NCBI GenBank assembly: GCA_024233395.1
Contig: JACKPR010000002.1
Location: 632,142-696,141 of the forward strand
Source of the DNA: Chlamydiales bacterium
GTDB lineage: Bacteria; Chlamydiota; Chlamydiia; Chlamydiales; Simkaniaceae
Reading direction: 5' to 3'
DNA length: 64,000 bases
Shown here piece after piece: positions 15,394 through 23,375 of the stretch. How positions within the stretch are numbered: position 1 is the first letter of the stretch; each line of letters opens with the position of its first letter. The notes under the pieces were generated by a model. That model had not been told where the DNA came from and ran no database searches. It saw only the letters and a list, made by a program, of their open reading frames with translations. The translations under genes and the position numbers were made by a program.

Positions 15394-17064
15394 ATGACGA
15401 TTCATTTACTATCTGATCAAACAATTAACAAAATTGCTGCTGGTGAAGTGATTGAAAATCCTGCATCTGTCGTAAAAGAACTTGTTGAAAATTCCCTTGA
15501 TGCAAAGGGTGATTTGATTACCATTGAAATTGAAAGGGGAGGATTTTCTCTGATCCGTATCTCAGATAATGGAACAGGAATGGGTCAAGAAGACCTTCTT
15601 TTATCTCTAGAAAGGCATGCGACATCAAAGATTCGAACGGCGCAAGATCTTATACAGATTCTTACAATGGGATTTCGAGGGGAAGCTCTTGCTTCGATTG
15701 GGGCGATATCAAAAATAAAAATTCTCACCACGAAAGAGAAAATGGATCATGGATATGAAGTTTCTTGCAATGGCGGAAAAATCTCTTCTCCTCAACCTGC
15801 CGCTCGAAGTCAAGGGACGACAATTGAGGTCCGCTCCTTGTTTTACAATGTTCCTGCACGTCTAAAGTTTCAAAAAAGTGTAAAAGCCAATCAAAATGCG
15901 ATTACGAAGCTTATTAGGAAATTCTCTCTAGCTTATCCTCAAAAAACGTTTCGATATTTTTCTGATGGAAAAGAAATGATGAATCTTGTTTCTGGAGAAC
16001 TTAAAGAAAGATGTCGAGAGGTTTTGGGAGAGTCTTTTATCAATGATGCATCGCGGATTGATTTTTCTGAAAAAGATGCTCATATAAAAGGGTGGATAGG
16101 GTCTCCAATCTATGCAAAAACGAATCGAATGGGACAGTATCTTTTTGTCAACGGAAGAGCTGTTATTTCTCCACAAATCTCCCAAGCGATTTATGAAGGG
16201 TATGGGACGCGACTAGGAGTAAACCTTCATCCCACATATGTTCTTCAAATGACCCTTCCTCCAGAATGGATTGATGTCAATGTTCACCCCCAAAAAAGGG
16301 AGATTCGTTTACGCGAAGAAAAAGGTGTTCAAACGATGGTAAGGCAAGCGATTTTATCAGGGTTTAAAGGATGGGAAAAAAGGATCTCTTCTCCAAAAAT
16401 GGAATGGAGCTTTGATTCTCCTCTTAAGCTTCAAGAAACATTTGATGAACCAATCCAAAGTTTTACTTTTGATTCTCAAGAAGAAGATCTGCCCGTTATT
16501 GGTCTCTTTGATTCTTACTTAATTCTTCATCAAACACCCTTAATCAACCTGCCCAATGAAGGAGGGATTTTTCTTATTGATTTAGAAGCTGCTACAGCGC
16601 GCATCTTATATGAGCGTTTTTTAAAGAAAGAAATCGCTCCTTTCCAAACCCTATTATTTCCCTTAACCCTTGAGTTTACCCCTCATGAAAAAGAGCAATT
16701 ATCGCTTTACATCGAAGAGATCAAAGCAATGGGAATTGATATCCGTCCTTTTGGTGAAACCACATTTATTGTCGATGCTTTGAGTTCTGATATCGAAGAA
16801 GAAAAACTTCAAGGGCTTCTTGAGAGTTTAGCCCAGATTTTTGATCAGAATTTAGTTCAAAAAGAACGAGAGAAAAAACTTGCACTTTCAGCTTCTTATT
16901 CTGCAAGATCACAAACAAAGGGTTGGACTTTAGTTGAAGCTAAACAAACGGTGAAAGCGCTTCTTAAAACTTCTTCTCCTTATGATTGTCCAAAAGGAAT
17001 GAAAACAATTGTTGCTTTAAGTCATGATGGTATCAAAAAGTTATTTCAGAAAAAGAATTCTTAA
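15394..17064 (+). CDS. mutL: DNA mismatch repair protein MutL
   Basis: This GHKL ATPase couples MutS mismatch recognition to downstream repair. It has 556 residues from ATG 15394 (MTIHLLSDQTINKIAAGEVI); the in-frame codons upstream come from the palindromic element and are not used. Motifs: ELVENSLDA, DNGTGM, ATSKI, GFRGEALASIG and the NVHPQKREIR loop. In the C-terminal domain, the place of the endonuclease motif DQHA-x2-E-x4-E reads LIDLEAATARILYE, so the nuclease metal ligands are missing and the protein is not expected to nick DNA. The 3' end overlaps the next gene by 41 bp. Confidence 0.95.
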   Translation: MTIHLLSDQTINKIAAGEVIENPASVVKELVENSLDAKGDLITIEIERGGFSLIRISDNGTGMGQEDLLLSLERHATSKIRTAQDLIQILTMGFRGEALASIGAISKIKILTTKEKMDHGYEVSCNGGKISSPQPAARSQGTTIEVRSLFYNVPARLKFQKSVKANQNAITKLIRKFSLAYPQKTFRYFSDGKEMMNLVSGELKERCREVLGESFINDASRIDFSEKDAHIKGWIGSPIYAKTNRMGQYLFVNGRAVISPQISQAIYEGYGTRLGVNLHPTYVLQMTLPPEWIDVNVHPQKREIRLREEKGVQTMVRQAILSGFKGWEKRISSPKMEWSFDSPLKLQETFDEPIQSFTFDSQEEDLPVIGLFDSYLILHQTPLINLPNEGGIFLIDLEAATARILYERFLKKEIAPFQTLLFPLTLEFTPHEKEQLSLYIEEIKAMGIDIRPFGETTFIVDALSSDIEEEKLQGLLESLAQIFDQNLVQKEREKKLALSASYSARSQTKGWTLVEAKQTVKALLKTSSPYDCPKGMKTIVALSHDGIKKLFQKKNS

Positions 17065-18091
17065 ATTTCGAAAGATATTCTCTACAATGGGTCTGGATGG
17101 ATTTATTATTGAAAATCCAACGGATCTCACGTATTTCACAGGATTAAAACTTTCGCGGGGAAGACTTTTGATTTCGAAAAGAAGTGTTGTTTTGTTCGTC
17201 GATGGAAGGTACCTCACGCAGGCTAAAAAAGAATCTCCCTATCCAGTGAAAAACCTAGGGAAAACAGAGCTCGAAACAGTTTTAAAATCATGGAAGGGAT
17301 CCACAACTTTTGGTTTTGATATGAGCCTTTCTGTTGCAGCTTACCGAACAATTAAACTGAGTTTTTCGAAAACTAAAAAGAAACTTCAAGGGTTTAGTCA
17401 ACCTACTCTCAAAGTCAGAGCAATAAAAGATACAAAGGAACTTGCTTCTCTTAAAGAAAGTGCCGCACTATTATGGAAAGGATTTATCTATCTTAGAAAA
17501 AAACTAAAGGTGGGAGTTACTGAAATTGAATTAGCTCGGGAGTTTGAATTCTATATGAAAAAAAGAGGAGCTGAAGCTCTTTCATTTCCTCCTATCGTTG
17601 CTTTTGGAGAAAATAGCGCCCTCCCTCATCATCATAGTAGTACTCGAAAGCTGAAAAAAAATGAGGTTGTTCTCATCGATATTGGGGTTGTTCTTAATGG
17701 ATATGCTAGTGATATGACACGCGTTATCTTTTTTGGAACTGTTTCAAAGAGAATAGAAGAGATATTTCGGTTTGTCAAAAGAGCTCATCAGGCTGCCCTT
17801 GAAAAGTGTCGTCCAGGTGAAGCAATTGCGACTCTGGATGAAGTTGCCCGCAAGGTAATGGGAACAGAAGAAAAACATTTTGTTCATGCCCTTGGTCATG
17901 GTATAGGGCTAGATGTACATGAATATCCTCGTATATGCTCAGAGCTTCGGAAAGAAAAACTTGAAGCAGGGATGGTGATTACGATTGAACCTGGGTTGTA
18001 TCTCCCTGGAATAGGGGGGATAAGGTATGAAGATATGATTGTGATTACCAAAACAGGTTATGAAAACCTCTTTAAAGAAACAAAACCATGA
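17024..18091 (+). CDS. M24 family aminopeptidase (Xaa-Pro aminopeptidase-like)
   Basis: This two-domain metallopeptidase has 355 residues, the usual length for small Xaa-Pro dipeptidases/aminopeptidases. The N-terminal creatinase-like domain holds GLDGFIIENPTDLTYFTG. The catalytic domain shows all five metal ligands: the two Asp in DIGVVLNGYASDMTR, His in HALGHGIGLDVHE, and Glu in TIEPGLY and RYEDM. The ATG at 17024 lies inside mutL; later starts would remove part of the N-terminal fold. In Chlamydia the pepP-like gene also adjoins mutL. The stop overlaps the next gene by 4 bp, so mutL, this gene and the cyclase form one transcription unit. Substrate is inferred from the family. Confidence 0.88.
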   Translation: MMVSKSYFRKRILKFRKIFSTMGLDGFIIENPTDLTYFTGLKLSRGRLLISKRSVVLFVDGRYLTQAKKESPYPVKNLGKTELETVLKSWKGSTTFGFDMSLSVAAYRTIKLSFSKTKKKLQGFSQPTLKVRAIKDTKELASLKESAALLWKGFIYLRKKLKVGVTEIELAREFEFYMKKRGAEALSFPPIVAFGENSALPHHHSSTRKLKKNEVVLIDIGVVLNGYASDMTRVIFFGTVSKRIEEIFRFVKRAHQAALEKCRPGEAIATLDEVARKVMGTEEKHFVHALGHGIGLDVHEYPRICSELRKEKLEAGMVITIEPGLYLPGIGGIRYEDMIVITKTGYENLFKETKP

Positions 18092-20589
18092 AACTTCGTT
18101 ATAGACTTTTTCTTTGGGTTGCAGTCGTTTTTTCAATTACCTTTGTTGCTTCCTTTTATTTGGAAGATCGCCTTACAAGGGTTAACCTTGAACATACCTA
18201 TCAAGACCTTTTAGAAAAGTTAGATGAACTCAATCATGAGAAAACGAAGGCAATAGAAGCTTACCTTGGAAACATGCTTTACAAGATACAGGCAGAAATC
18301 GATGCTGTCCTTCAAGGGGTTGCTAAGTATTCTCTTGTTCGGAAAGGTTTTGAGCCGACTATAGATAATTTAGAAAATGAGAATTGGCTCGATTCTGCGT
18401 CATTGATGATTACCAATAAATGGATCGACTTTATTCAAAGCACGAATGAAGAGAGTTTGATGTCTGAAATCATCCTTGATGAAAATGATTTGAGCGACAC
18501 CCTTCATTTCCCCACAAATCATAGTTTTCATTTTGTCGCTATCAGAGATTCTATGAATGAAAAACAATGGAGCGAGCCTTACATTGGAATAAACTTTAAT
18601 ATGGCCTCGTTGCATTCACGGTTAAATAATGAGAAAGATACCGATGAGGGGTATTTTGTTTATTTTAATCCCCAAACCCTTTTGAAGTTTCAAGTTGATG
18701 CAGATTTATCTAAATCTTTGAATCTATCGATTAACCTTTTAGAGCCCTTTTTAAAATGGCTAGAACTTCCTGCAGAAACTTTCTATTTAAAAGCATTTTT
18801 GGATAAGATTCTTGAGGCTCAAAAAGTTCTCAAAAGTAATGGTTCCATTATTCCTAATCAAGACCATTGGAATCGAATGATTCAAGAAAAACTAAAAACA
18901 ATCAAAGAAAAGGATTCAATAGATTACGAAGGTTTTTCCTTTTTTGAGGAATCAGATTTATCGAAAAAATCAGCAGAAGAGCGCTATTATCAAGAGCAAG
19001 TAAAGTACTATGTCAAAGAGTATATAGAGCATTATAATAAGGTGGGATTAATTTGGGGGTTGGCAACACTTACAAAATCGACCCTTTTTGGAAAGGATCC
19101 CCTTTCTGATCGGGCTCCAGTTGGGATGGGAACTGTCGATATGAAGAGTTTGTATGGGAAGGGTTTGAGAAATGATACAGTCTTTTATAGCGAACCAAAA
19201 TATAAAATAGGGAAAGCCTTACAAGATCTGGAAGAAATTCCATATGATTTTCTCACCACACATTTAGATGTCATAGCTCCTGAAGAAATTGGCCATCTTT
19301 TTTTAGGGAATACACTGCGTTTAGATAAAGGAACCGGGAAAGAAACTCGGACGAGCTATTTAACCATTGGAACACACGGAGGGCCGATCCTAGGGTCTTT
19401 AGCTCGATCTACTCATCAAATAGCTCTCTTTTTAACAGAAAATAGAATTGTGAAGGTGAGTACTCCTGAAGGAATAGAGATGGATGATAAAAGCTGGTAT
19501 GATATTGCTGTAGAACCCCTTCTTTCCAAGCCCTCTGGAATTCTGACGGTCAGCGGTAAGGAATACTTTTTTCTTCATATTGTTCCCTATAAAAAAATCG
19601 ATCTTCATTTCTTTATCTTTAATCCGACGGAGGAAGAGTTTGCATTTATTAATTCAGTAAATGAAGGAGCACAAGAGGTTATCCAGAAACTCTCTGCTCA
19701 AATGCGTTTTGCTGCAATCGGAGGCCTTCTCTTTGTTCTTCTCTTTTTAAATAATATTGCAAAACGGATTACAAAGCCCATTACTCAACTTGCTGGAGTG
19801 ACACAAACGGTTGCAGAAGGAAAGCTGGATGATGTTGAAATTCCTAAAGAAACGAAGAAAAATCGGCATGATGAAATTTATACGCTCTATCACTCCTTTT
19901 TTGAAATGGTTAAAGGTCTTCGGGAAAAAGAACGCGTGCGAAGCGTTTTAAATAAAGTTGTGTCAAAAGAAATTGCGGAAGAAGCGTTAAAAGGAAATAT
20001 TCAGTTAGGAGGAGAAGAAAAAAGAGTCACCGTTTTCTTTGGTGATATCCGAAACTTTACAAAGATGACTGAAAAAATGAATCCAAAAGAAGTCATTCAA
20101 TTCGTGAATGGGTGTATGACAAAAGTTTCTAAAAAGATCGATAAATTTGGAGGAGTTATCGATAAATATGTCGGAGATGAAGTGATGGCTCTTTTTGGAG
20201 CGCCTATTGAGAAAAAGGAAAATGCCTTAAATGCAATCAAAAGTGCGCTTGAGGCAATAGAGGATCTTCAAGCTTGGAATGTTGAAAGGAAAAAAGAGGG
20301 GCTACCTGAAATTAAAATGGGAATCGGTATTCATACAGGGAATGTCGTTGCGGGAAATATGGGAGCAGAGAATCGGTTAAACTATACCGTTCTTGGAGCC
20401 AATGTCAATCTAGCTTCCCGTATTTGCTCTGCAGCAAAAGGGATGGAAATTTTGATCAGTGAAGAAACACTCCATGCAGAAGGTGTTCAAGAGACTTTTG
20501 AATGCGAAAAACTTCAGTCGGTCGAACTTAAAGGGTTTACAGAGTCCGTTAATGTCTACGCAGTGAAAGGTTATACACATCGTGAATGA
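18088..20589 (+). CDS. Membrane sensor class III adenylate/guanylate cyclase with HAMP domain
   Basis: The protein has 833 residues. Membrane helix 1 (about residues 5-23) is followed by an unrecognised extracytoplasmic sensor region of about 515 residues, then helix 2 (AAIGGLLFVLLFLNNIA, about 543-559), a HAMP linker (KRITKPITQLAGVTQTVAEG) and the catalytic domain. Catalytic-domain motifs are VFFGDIRNFTKM (first metal-binding Asp about 653), DKYVGDEVMALFGAP (substrate Lys and second Asp) and NYTVLGANVNLASRI (Asn-x3-Arg transition-state pair). Motif completeness predicts an active enzyme; ATP rather than GTP is likely but not certain. It is translationally coupled to the M24 peptidase. The final codons (YTHRE-stop) lie inside a palindromic repeat. 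Confidence 0.9.
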   Translation: MKLRYRLFLWVAVVFSITFVASFYLEDRLTRVNLEHTYQDLLEKLDELNHEKTKAIEAYLGNMLYKIQAEIDAVLQGVAKYSLVRKGFEPTIDNLENENWLDSASLMITNKWIDFIQSTNEESLMSEIILDENDLSDTLHFPTNHSFHFVAIRDSMNEKQWSEPYIGINFNMASLHSRLNNEKDTDEGYFVYFNPQTLLKFQVDADLSKSLNLSINLLEPFLKWLELPAETFYLKAFLDKILEAQKVLKSNGSIIPNQDHWNRMIQEKLKTIKEKDSIDYEGFSFFEESDLSKKSAEERYYQEQVKYYVKEYIEHYNKVGLIWGLATLTKSTLFGKDPLSDRAPVGMGTVDMKSLYGKGLRNDTVFYSEPKYKIGKALQDLEEIPYDFLTTHLDVIAPEEIGHLFLGNTLRLDKGTGKETRTSYLTIGTHGGPILGSLARSTHQIALFLTENRIVKVSTPEGIEMDDKSWYDIAVEPLLSKPSGILTVSGKEYFFLHIVPYKKIDLHFFIFNPTEEEFAFINSVNEGAQEVIQKLSAQMRFAAIGGLLFVLLFLNNIAKRITKPITQLAGVTQTVAEGKLDDVEIPKETKKNRHDEIYTLYHSFFEMVKGLREKERVRSVLNKVVSKEIAEEALKGNIQLGGEEKRVTVFFGDIRNFTKMTEKMNPKEVIQFVNGCMTKVSKKIDKFGGVIDKYVGDEVMALFGAPIEKKENALNAIKSALEAIEDLQAWNVERKKEGLPEIKMGIGIHTGNVVAGNMGAENRLNYTVLGANVNLASRICSAAKGMEILISEETLHAEGVQETFECEKLQSVELKGFTESVNVYAVKGYTHRE

Positions 20590-20735
20590 AAAATTGGAAG
20601 TTTGTCAAGGAGGCCCTCAAAATTTTTGTTCGGAGCAAGTGACCATTGCCAAGAGGCAAGGCACGAGTGAGAACAAGAATTTTGAGGATAAGTCAACGAA
20701 GACAAAAACCAATTTTTCGGTTTGCGATGTGTATA
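20572..20735. repeat. 164-bp palindromic repeat, family A (full copy)
   Basis: The ends TATACACATCG (20572) and CGATGTGTATA (20725-20735) are inverse copies. Inside are AAAATTGG / CCAATTTT, then CCTCAAAATTTTTGTTC / GAACAAGAATTTTGAGG, and a core CATTGCCAAGAGGCAAGG. A second full copy is at 41007-41168 and a half copy at 6783-6880. The two full copies differ at paired positions (CTCAAAATT/AATTTTGAG against CTCATAATT/AATTATGAG), so the pairing itself is conserved. Confidence 0.85.
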
Positions 20736-20754
20736 TATATAAGGGAAGTCGGTC

Positions 20755-21132
20755 ATGAAAGAAATCATTCTTATTGGGATAGGGGGAGGTGTTGGAGCGA
20801 TCTGTCGCTTTCTTCTTTCAAGGAGCATCCATCTTTTTGCTGGATTTACTTTTCCCTATGGAACCTTGGTCGTTAATATTTTGGGTTCCTTTTTCATTAC
20901 TTTTTTAAGTGTGATTCTTATCGACCGGATTGGAGAGTGGAGTGCAGAGCTTAGAGCGCTTCTTCTTATTGGTTTGTTAGGAGGTTTCACAACCTTTTCT
21001 ACCTTCTCATATGAGGTTATCGACCTTTGGGAAAGTGGTCAAGGAATCAAAATGGTCTTTTATCTTCTTCTTTCTGTTGTTTTATGTATTGGAGGAGCTT
21101 ATGGAGGACTTGCAATTGGGAGAAAATTATGA
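20755..21132 (+). CDS. crcB: Fluoride ion exporter CrcB/FluC
   Basis: This small inner-membrane fluoride channel works as a dual-topology dimer. It has 125 residues and four hydrophobic segments. Family motifs are GGGVGAICRFLLS near the N-terminus, the pore Asn in YGTLVVNILGSFF, and GLLGGFTTFSTFSYE, which contains the Phe-box and the central Na+-site threonines. Its TGA overlaps the ATG of the next gene (ATGA), so it is coupled with DUF190, a pairing seen in many bacteria. No fluoride riboswitch is apparent in the 19 bp between the palindromic repeat and the start. Confidence 0.93.
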   Translation: MKEIILIGIGGGVGAICRFLLSRSIHLFAGFTFPYGTLVVNILGSFFITFLSVILIDRIGEWSAELRALLLIGLLGGFTTFSTFSYEVIDLWESGQGIKMVFYLLLSVVLCIGGAYGGLAIGRKL

Positions 21133-21413
21133 GCCTAAAAAAAATTAAATTAGTACGCATCTACATGAAAGAATCTGAACATCATGTTAAAGAAGTTATG
21201 AAAATTTTAGATGAAGAAAAAGTTCAGCACGCAGTTGTTTTACGAGCCATTGAGGGAGGGCATCATAGTGCTCACATTTTAAGCCTTTCCTTAGATCTTC
21301 CTCTTGTTTTGGAATTTTTTGATTTTCCAGAGAAAGTTGAACAATCACTCAATAAGATTAAAGCTATTCTTGATGGGGGACATATTATCGTAATGAATGG
21401 CGAAACTTTTTAA
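21129..21413 (+). CDS. DUF190 protein, partner of CrcB
   Basis: This 94-residue cytoplasmic protein starts at the ATG overlapping the crcB stop. The sequence (KLVRIYMKESEHH...VLRAIEGGHHSAHILSLSLDLPLVLEFFD) is typical of DUF190, a PII-like ferredoxin-fold family often found beside crcB. A regulatory role on fluoride export is inferred from this context only. The longer in-frame reading upstream lies inside crcB and is rejected. Confidence 0.85.
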   Translation: MSLKKIKLVRIYMKESEHHVKEVMKILDEEKVQHAVVLRAIEGGHHSAHILSLSLDLPLVLEFFDFPEKVEQSLNKIKAILDGGHIIVMNGETF

Positions 21414-21442
21414 AAATCTATTCCGAGTCTATTGTCAGGGGG

Positions 21443-21663
21443 ATTTTTCTTGGAGAAAATAGAAGTTTTTTTATATCCTTAAAAGGTACTTTAATAAAAA
21501 AGTGCCCTGAGAGGCCGTTACCTCCCAGGGCGTGAAACTAAGGTACGTCCTTTTTAGTAGCAAGAGACCTTAGCTTCGAGGATCATTTTAATTCATCGAA
21601 GCAAAAAAAATCTAGTTCTCCGTTCCCTTTGAAGGATGTACCTTTTTTAAAGAGGTAAAATCA
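21443..21663 (+). promoter_or_regulatory. Conserved structured leader of the small HTH gene (copy 1)
   Basis: These 220 bp align with 58398-58183 on the other strand. In order: a shared TTTTTCTTGGAGAAAATAGA block (possible promoter), a GC-rich hairpin (21504-21531), an arm AAGGTACGTCCTTTTT (21540-21555) that can pair with GAAGGATGTACCTT (21631-21644), and between the arms a hairpin GCTTCGA (21573-21579) / TCGAAGC (21596-21602). A ribosome-binding site AGAGG (21651) and the ATG at 21664 follow. One paired position is G-T here and A-T in copy 2, so pairing is kept. A cis-acting RNA controlling the HTH gene is the simplest reading. Confidence 0.65.
21493..21648 (-). ncRNA. Candidate antisense small RNA across the HTH leader (copy 1)
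   Basis: Read on the minus strand, the element starts near AAAGGTACATCC, forms the long-range stem and the GCTTCGA hairpin, and ends with the GC hairpin (21531-21504) followed by ACTTTTTTATT. That is a textbook intrinsic terminator with no minus-strand gene nearby to need it. Copy 2 shows the same arrangement. An antisense RNA of about 150 nt is therefore possible, alternative or additional to a sense leader. Promoter not identified. Confidence 0.4.
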
Positions 21664-21891
21664 ATGCAGGAACACCCCTTTCATTTACAAGAACTATTCA
21701 AGAAAGAGCCAAAAGTCACTCTAACGGATCAAGAGATTGCCGATGCTTTAGGTATTTCAATTGAGTGTGCAATAAAGTATCGAAAGAAGGATGTGGAGCG
21801 AGGCTTTATTTTTGCGGATGAAGCTCTATCGACATACTATCTATCACCGATAGGTTTTGAAGAGGTTCAAGCTCTTAGGCTTCTTTTTTAA
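21664..21891 (+). CDS. Small helix-turn-helix-like protein (paralogue of 57910-58182)
   Basis: The 75-residue protein reads MQEHPFHLQELFKKEPKV, then TLTDQEIADALGISIECAIKYRKKDVERG, then FIFADEALSTYYLSPIGFEEV. The middle part looks like a helix-turn-helix (DQEIADALGIS-IECAIKY). About 45% of residues agree with the 90-residue protein encoded at 58182-57910, including P-K-V-T/S-L-T, Q-E-I-A-D and Y-L-S/T-P-I-G-F. The gene stands alone behind the conserved leader. A DNA- or RNA-binding regulator is likely; binding to its own leader is a hypothesis. I do not know a named family. Confidence 0.7.
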   Translation: MQEHPFHLQELFKKEPKVTLTDQEIADALGISIECAIKYRKKDVERGFIFADEALSTYYLSPIGFEEVQALRLLF

Positions 21892-22017
21892 AAAATTATC
21901 TACTCTCAATAGAGGTCAATATATTTTATTAATATAAATTATTTTGAACTGCAATTTAATTTCAAAAACAATTATCATCTTTGCGGTTTTAATCATTTAA
22001 AGATGGGGAGTTTATTT

Positions 22018-23232
22018 ATGAGTGAGATTTCAACTGTCGGAGGCGATTCCTCTATTCAAGCTGAAGCGCTTGGTTCTGAAGGATTAACAAAAGACCAAGT
22101 CGCTGAGCTATTTATTGATGCAAAAATAGAAATCATAGACCAAAATTTTGATCGAGCCAGAGAAATCATTACAAGGCTGAGTCTAGTGCATCATCAAGCA
22201 CAAGCGCCAAAGGGATGGGTCGATACTTTTTGTGGATGGATTTCAGGATCGGAGTGTCCTGTAACAATCGGTGATCTTTATGAACTTTTTTTCACCCTTT
22301 GTAATGAGAATTGTGAAGAAGGAAAAAAGCTGATTCCGATTTTATCTAAGAACTTTTCTATTGAAGTAGATGGAAATCATTATAAAGTAAGTTCAGGGGA
22401 ATTTAGCGAATCTTTTACTGTTCCAATCAGAACAAGTCCTGAAGCCAAAGCTTTAATCGAACATCTTAGAAAACTAAATGGATCAAGAAAATATGAAGAT
22501 CTCAAGAAAGAACTTCCTTACTTAGCGCAGCTTTGTGCAGAGCAGAAAGTTGCACTATCCAATTTTGAGGAGTTTTATGAGGATCTTGTATTTTTAAATA
22601 GCTCTTTTGCTCTGAGCTGTTTCCCTATTTTTATAAATGTTTATCTAATGTGGGTTGAGGACGACCGTTTATGTATTCAGAGCTATCAACCAAAAGAATT
22701 TTCATCTTTTTGGAGTGGGCATTTATCACTAGTAGACTGCGATCGGAATCTAGAAAGGATTGCTAAAATAGAAAATCCCCTTGAACGTCTTTGGAAATAT
22801 TATTTTTTAGCAAGGCATCAAATGGAACGAGCTCCAGAAGTAATAAGAAAAGCTGAAGAACAACTAGATCTTCTGAAAGATTCTAGGAAACGCTTTTCAG
22901 GGCTATCTACTATTATGTCTTGGTACTGTAATAACCATGATCACATGAACTTTGAAAGGATAGCAACAAAGTTTGAAAAAGAGCTTCTTGATGATCAAGA
23001 AATTAGTCACTATTATTTAGCAGAAATACACTATTATAGAGCTTCTAGTTGTCTAGAGAAAAAAGATCATAGCGGTTATGTCAAATCAACTGAAAAGCTC
23101 GTGCAAGAAATGAAGCAGGTTAAAGAAGAAGCGGCTATTGAAAGTTTGCAGCGAAACCTAAGAAATCTCAAGTCTAAAGAAGCAGAAACCTTCCCAGTAA
23201 ATCAGATGGAATGGCAAGCAATGAGAGCTTAA
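22018..23232 (+). CDS. Unrecognised protein, first of two tandem paralogues
   Basis: The protein has 404 residues from ATG 22018 (MSEISTVGGDSSIQ), chosen because GGGGAG lies upstream and the paralogue also begins MSE. There is no signal peptide or membrane helix. The N-terminal 20 residues are Ser/Gly-rich and flexible, as in type III secretion substrates. The body is helical, with a nearly invariant DQNFDRAREIIT.LS.VHHQAQAPKGW segment and a C-terminal PEVIRKAEEQLDLL and YRASSCLEKKDHSGY region that looks TPR/SEL-like. The C-terminus (QMEWQAMRA) matches the paralogue (QMEWQAMKV). A strong terminator follows at 23249, so each paralogue is probably transcribed separately. An effector role is inference. 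Confidence 0.65.
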   Translation: MSEISTVGGDSSIQAEALGSEGLTKDQVAELFIDAKIEIIDQNFDRAREIITRLSLVHHQAQAPKGWVDTFCGWISGSECPVTIGDLYELFFTLCNENCEEGKKLIPILSKNFSIEVDGNHYKVSSGEFSESFTVPIRTSPEAKALIEHLRKLNGSRKYEDLKKELPYLAQLCAEQKVALSNFEEFYEDLVFLNSSFALSCFPIFINVYLMWVEDDRLCIQSYQPKEFSSFWSGHLSLVDCDRNLERIAKIENPLERLWKYYFLARHQMERAPEVIRKAEEQLDLLKDSRKRFSGLSTIMSWYCNNHDHMNFERIATKFEKELLDDQEISHYYLAEIHYYRASSCLEKKDHSGYVKSTEKLVQEMKQVKEEAAIESLQRNLRNLKSKEAETFPVNQMEWQAMRA

Positions 23233-23248
23233 TTTTTAAGATAATAAT

Positions 23249-23276
23249 AAAGGCCCATATGGGGGCCTTTATTTTA
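23249..23276 (+). terminator. Rho-independent terminator
   Basis: The stem AAAGGCCC / GGGCCTTT with loop ATATGG is followed by ATTTTATA. It lies 17 bases after the stop of the first tandem paralogue. Confidence 0.8.
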
Positions 23277-23375
23277 TATATTCCGAACGGTCAATTACTT
23301 TCCCCGTTGATTTTAAATTAGATAAGAAATTATCCTTGTTCCATTCCTAATCATTGATGTCAGGAGGAAAGATTC

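Noticed and set aside
21027..21128. Longer DUF190 frame starting at 21027
   Set aside because: The extra residues lie within crcB and are not DUF190-like. The ATGA overlap start at 21129 is typical for this pair.
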